Shown here in pieces: positions 59,040 through 64,000 of a stretch of DNA of 64,000 nt (its first letter is position 1; each line of letters starts with the position of its first letter). The notes beneath the pieces are model-generated. The model was given only the letters and a program-made list of their open reading frames with translations, was not told where the DNA came from and did no database searches. The translations under genes and the position numbers were made by a program. The stretch covers positions 62,001-126,000 of the forward strand of contig JACVTC010000077.1 in the NCBI GenBank assembly GCA_016946835.1, given 5' to 3'. The stretch is from Neocallimastix lanati (nom. inval.). Lineage: Eukaryota > Neocallimastigomycota > Neocallimastigomycetes > Neocallimastigales > Neocallimastigaceae.

Positions 59040-61238
59040 GTTTTGTAATATGAGGATGAAGTAGAATGAAGAAGAAGTTGTTAATCTTTTCTTTAATTCT
59101 TTAAAAGTAATCTTACATTCATTTATCCATATAAATTAAATATTTTTCTTGGCAAAACGATATAAAAGTTTTGAAATTTATATATCTTCTTTAGTAATTA
59201 CATAAGTCAATAAATCTTTGAACATCTTTTAAATTTTCTGGCCTCGGGTCATTATTTTATAGATTTAATTTTCTTCGGGTCAGTAGACACACCATCGCTA
59301 GATAAAAATTCAACCTTATTTTGGTTAAATTCATATTTTTCTAATTTTGCATTAAATTTATTATTAATTAAAGTTTGGGGACATTTCTGACTTGATTATA
59401 ATATTCCTCTAAATCTTTGGAATTAATTAGAATATCATCTAAATTTAACATCACACATTTTTCAAAGTAAGGTCTAAAGATATAATTAATAAAGGATTGA
59501 AAACCGTAAGGCGCATTTTTTAATCCAAGAAGCACAACTAAATATTCATAATGGGGATATTTAGTTCTAAATGTCGTTTAATATTCTTCCCCTTTTTTTT
59601 ATTCTTATCAAATTATAAGAGGAACGCAAATATAATTATGTGAAATATTTTTCACCCTTTACTTTTTCTATTAAAGGAAGAGGATACGAATTTCTTATAG
59701 TTAATGCATCTAATTAATTATTATCTAAGTATAAACTAAGGAAACTATCCTTTTTATTTTGAAAAAGAAAAGGATATTCAGTTGTTGATTCCGATGGAAT
59801 AATAAATCCTTTTTTTTTTTTTTTTTTTTTTTAGATTTTCTTTTATATAATTCTATAAAACTTGAGATTTTTTTTCTATTAGTGGGTAAATCTGACCATA
59901 ATAAATTGTAGCATCTTTTTCTTAGATTATTTTACAATAGGTTAAATGGTGAAGAAGTAGTTTATCTGTTTCCTTTTCACTAAATGCAATTGACAAATAT
60001 TGATATTAAAGAGGAATATCTTCTATCCCTAGGTTTTAACTTTCAATATATATTTCCTCTTTCATTGAAAGAAAAGAATATATTAAAAAAATTATAATTA
60101 TATTCATTTTTAAAGCTAATTAAATCATGATAATTTTTGTTAAAATTTTTGAAAGAAAATTTAATTTTTGGTTTATTTTAAATATGTTAAATATTTAAAA
60201 TATTATCATTTTTAATTAATTAAATTTTAATATTTATTGAACTTCGAATTTTTGAAAATAAAAGAAAATAAATTTTTAATCTTTTTTAAAATATTTTTTT
60301 GGAGAAATTTTTTGAAAAAATTTTTGATTTATTTTTTGAAAATTTTTATTATTATATTTATTTTTTTATTTTTCCTTTAAAAAATTTATAATTGAAAATT
60401 TTTCTTTTCGACTAGTTTAAATAAAAATTATTTGTTTTATTATTAGTATATTTATTTATATTTTTATTTGTGGAATTATAATTTAAATAGAAATATAAAT
60501 TATCATTTTTATAATTATAAACCTTAATAAACTAATTACCAAAAAGTAAATCAGTAGGAATGTAATTTGAAATTAAAAATTTTTTCTTAAAAAATTTTGA
60601 AAATAAAATTTATAATATATAATAAATTTGTTTTGAAAGTTTAGCCAAATAAATTGATCTAATTTAATAATTCTTTCCGAAATACCTTTGATAATCATTT
60701 TATTTTTTGTTTTGTGAATTTTTAATTTTAATTTATTTACTAATTTTTCTTCAATAAAATTATAAAAAGAGCCTTACATAGATTCAAATATCTGAATGCA
60801 TCCATTTTTAATGTTAAAATTATTTAAAAATTTTGATAGGGATACATGATTTAAATAAAAGAAAAGTGGATGATAATTTAATTTATTGATTAAATCAAAT
60901 GTAGGAAAATTATAATATATTATTTTTAAAATTTTTTTTATGTATAGGACTCCTTTTGAAGCTCGTCATTTAGTTTTTTGGATTATTATTTTGATTTTAA
61001 TTGTTATTAATATTAAAATAATTATTACTAGGCTTTATTTATATTATAATAATTATTATTATAATTCTTATTATTGCTTATATAAATGTTTAATTTTCAA
61101 ATTTTTATTACTATTATTATTTCATAATTGATCTTTACTTTTAATATTATCTTTAAATAAAATACACATGATATAAATATCACCAGGCTTAGAAGGAAAC
61201 TCGTCCATTTTTTCTTCTTTGAACTTTGGATAAAGTCC

Positions 61239-61274
<36 letters not shown>

Positions 61275-61800
61275 AAAACTTCTTCATTCTATGACAAACC
61301 AGTAACCAGTAGTTAATGTTCTAAATTTTTCGATATATTCATTTATTTTTCCATACGAATATTTTAATTTTACTAATTGAATTTTGGATAATTTTTTGCT
61401 TGCAACATTCGCATAGGTTTTTCGTATGTTATCTATTAGTTCTTTTAGTGTTCTTGGATGATTATTCTCATTGTAGGGAGCAATATACCAATTTCTTGAG
61501 AGGTCTCTTAAACGTGATTTAGCAAAATTTATTTTAACATCTTCTGGTAATCTTAAAGTATTGAAAGTATATTTAAATAATTGACATAATAAATATGTCT
61601 CATTTATGTTACCAGAAAAAAAAAAACAGGTTCAGGTATTTGTTGTAAATAATTGAAAAATTATTTTTCATGATGACACCATTACTTATATCACGTGTTG
61701 TAGAATTTGATATATTATCATCATGAGTTTCTTCTGTAGCATTATTATTTGATAAATTTGAACTTTGTTAAACATCTATATATATTTTATTTTTCAAAAT
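59040..61800 (-). mobile_element. Fossil Ty3/Gypsy-type retroelement, minus strand
   Basis: Read on the minus strand, the order is gag-like sequence (about 61700-61290, with a retrotransposon-gag helix pattern around RLRDLSRNWY), a poorly conserved middle (about 61150-60100), then reverse transcriptase blocks (about 59800-59080, including the NLDDILI catalytic region and the NAPYGFQSF-type block before it). This is the gag-then-pol order of Ty3/Gypsy elements. It is broken by many changes, has A/T-run insertions, and shows no recognisable terminal repeats. It is more eroded than the fragment at 5560-6780. Confidence 0.65.
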
Positions 61801-62492
61801 ACTTGTCAAAAAGTTGATTTCCTTAATAATACTTATATTTTCTTTGTTAAGTATAAATAACTTTATCTGTAAATCTTAGATTATGATTTTGAAAATTTTC
61901 TTTTGATAAATATATAAATATTTTTAAATAATATGATTTAATACTGAAAATTCATTTATAATTAACTTTAATAATTATAGTTATTCAATTAGTTTGATTT
62001 AAGATAATTTCTTTTTTTAATAATAAAAATATCTATAAAATATTACTATAAATGTAATTTACAATAGCCTTACAAAAATATATCTCTCTTTTATACTTTG
62101 TAAGTTACTTTATAAGAGTATTTAATTTTAAGATATTAATAATATAAACATTAATAAAATATTAAAATATTAATAATATCTATAAGTATATATTATTTAT
62201 TATTAAATAAATAATAAAATTAATTATTGAAAAACAAATAATTCAGTCCAATTTTAATTTCAACAACATAATTAATTATTATGACAATAATAAGATTATT
62301 TGTTCGTTCTTTAACAGCTTACACTTCTTTCCAGTTTATATTCATTTATATAAATATATAAACCAAAATTAATTAAATAGTACCTAAAAAAGTGATGCCA
62401 TAAAGAAAAAACTTTTATACATTAAAATAATAATAATAATAATTATCAAAAGTTTATTATTATTTAATATTTACTATATTTACTAAATCTTT

Positions 62493-62541
<49 letters not shown>

Positions 62542-63329
62542 ATATATTTTTAAATTAACATATTAATATTAATTATAAATATTATTAATTTATTGATATT
62601 TAATAAATAATTATTAATATTTTAATTTACATACAAACAATAATAAAATATTTCATATTAATTACATAATTAATGTTAAATTAATATTTGATAATTAAAA
62701 TTATTAATAAACCTTTTTTTTTTATAAGTTCCATCTCAAAGTGAAATTAAAATCAAAAATTAATTTGAAAATTTAGAATTTCTATTAATTAAATTAATAT
62801 AAATTAAATTTTATTAATTTCTTACAAAAATTAATAATCAATTTTTATCATAGAAAATAGAATTTATTTTTATTTTTTTTTTATTATTTTGAATTTATAT
62901 CACTCTAATATAATGTTTAATTTATCCATACCTAAAAATTAATTTTATTCTTATATTTATTTATTTTTATATTTAAAATTCTTTATATATATATATATAT
63001 TTTATTGAAAAATCGAGGAAATTATTATTTTTTTTTTAAAACTATGATAATGCAAAAATAAAATAAAATATAAAATAAAAATTAAAATATTAATAATAAT
63101 AATAATATTATTATTATTAAATACAAGCACATAAATAATTAAAAAAAAAAAATAAAATAAAAAAATTAAATTAAATTAAATACTAAACAAAACCAAATAA
63201 AGCAAATACTTAAAAATACATATATAAAATATAAATTAAATACTAATAAATATAAAGAAAATTAAATAATATAATAAAAATAAAATAATCAAAATAAAAT
63301 TGTACATTTTACATTAAATATTAATTAAA
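61801..63329. other. Intergenic, no gene seen
   Basis: AT spacer with a long A-run (62501-62539) and ATT/AAT runs. It serves as 5' flank of the IML2/TTC39-like gene. Confidence 0.55.
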
Positions 63330-63678
63330 ATGAGTAATGAAGAAATTTCAAAGGAACAAACACCTTTACCACCAATTGATAATTCTAATGAAGATGATGT
63401 TTTAAATATAGAAGAATTTACTGTGGATAACGAAAAAGTTTTACTACCAATTTATGATATTAAAATTCAAGAAGAATTAGATAGTAAAATGGCACAAGGA
63501 GTATGTTAAAATGTATTTTAATATATATATATATTGTAAAAAAAAAAAAAAAAAAATGAAATGAAATGAAATGAAATTTAATTTAGAAAGTGAGATAATT
63601 AATATTATTAATATTAATATTATTATTATTATTATAATTATTATTATTATTATTAATATTATTATTATTATTACTTTA

Positions 63679-63744
<66 letters not shown>

Positions 63745-63918
63745 TATTATATTATTATTATTCTCTAAAAAATTTCATAACCAATTAAATTATTAATTAA
63801 AAAGGTAGATTCATTTTATTCAAATGATTATGAGAAAGCAAAAGAAATTTTCAGTAGGTACAAATCAGATCCATTACATATGCTAGGTTATGGTGCATTA
63901 GATTTTATGATTGCATTG
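63330..63918 (+). CDS. IML2/TTC39-family protein, 5' end only
   Basis: Two exons are visible: 63330-63500 and 63805-63918 (95 codons), followed by a GTATTA donor. The rest lies beyond the window. Exon 1 encodes an acidic leader, MSNEEISKEQTPLPP onward. Exon 2 encodes FYSNDYEKAKEIFSRYKSDP and HMLGYGALDFMIAL. This fits the first repeat of the IML2/TTC39 family, which has the pattern F-N-x-x-F-x-E-A-E ... P-x-H-A-L-G-Y, an alpha-helical TPR-like protein. Yeast Iml2 is linked to lipid-droplet inclusion clearance (family knowledge). The intron carries an (ATT)n run (63630-63740). The assignment rests on one helical hairpin, so it is tentative. Confidence 0.6.
63620..63742. repeat. (ATT)n microsatellite in the last gene's intron
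   Basis: Interrupted ATT units, perfect from about 63677 to 63738, lying within the first intron of the IML2/TTC39-like gene. Confidence 0.9.
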
Positions 63919-64000
63919 GTATTAATATTATCCTTAACATTAATTATATTATTTATATTATATAAATAATATATATTGAACCAATTATGTATATATTTTT

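Overview
The window is nuclear DNA from a very AT-rich, intron-rich fungus, most likely an anaerobic gut fungus (Neocallimastigomycota). The reasons are extreme A/T content between genes, dense A/T microsatellites, Asn-rich low-complexity protein segments, short AT-only introns with GT/AG ends, mostly TAA stops, and single-copy opisthokont-type genes. The phylum is an inference from style, because no marker gene was compared. I built gene models by hand from splice sites, reading-frame phase and remembered family sequences; every spliced model listed as intact keeps an open frame with consistent phases.

Layout. 0-5 kb: a decayed host gene (minus) with a small palindromic element, then a complete six-exon NCS-1/frequenin calcium sensor (minus). 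5-7 kb: a 250-bp foldback and a fossil Ty3-type retroelement piece. 8.9-17.3 kb: a 27-exon kinesin-4 family motor (plus), many of whose introns carry AAT repeats. 18-18.6 kb: a decayed copy of an unrecognised gene whose relative lies inverted at 57.6 kb. 19.2-23.1 kb: a 1088-residue Asn-rich protein (minus) with an N-terminal domain that resembles a lone Argonaute MID domain and a C-terminal DDX3/Ded1-like YIPPxLR motif. 23.1-26.9 kb: repeats only. 26.9-32.15 kb: retromer subunit VPS35, 13 exons (minus). 35.1-35.8 kb: Asterix/WDR83OS, a subunit of the ER PAT complex (plus). 36.1-38.1 kb: a stray pseudo-exon of the neighbouring mannosidase gene and a decayed secreted-type gene. 38.5-39.15 kb: a GC-richer island. 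39.9-44.8 kb: an EDEM3-like GH47 mannosidase with a PA domain, 12 exons (minus). 44.8-50 kb: gene-free, with several tandem satellites. 50-56.9 kb: a large RhoGEF (DH-PH) with a possible N-terminal membrane segment (plus). 57.6-61.8 kb: a gene relic and a second Ty3-type fossil. 63.3 kb to the end: the first two exons of an IML2/TTC39-family gene (plus).

The genes are unrelated housekeeping and signalling genes rather than a pathway cluster, although Asterix and the EDEM3-like protein both act in ER protein biogenesis and quality control. The most unusual item is the MID-like protein at 19.2-23.1 kb.
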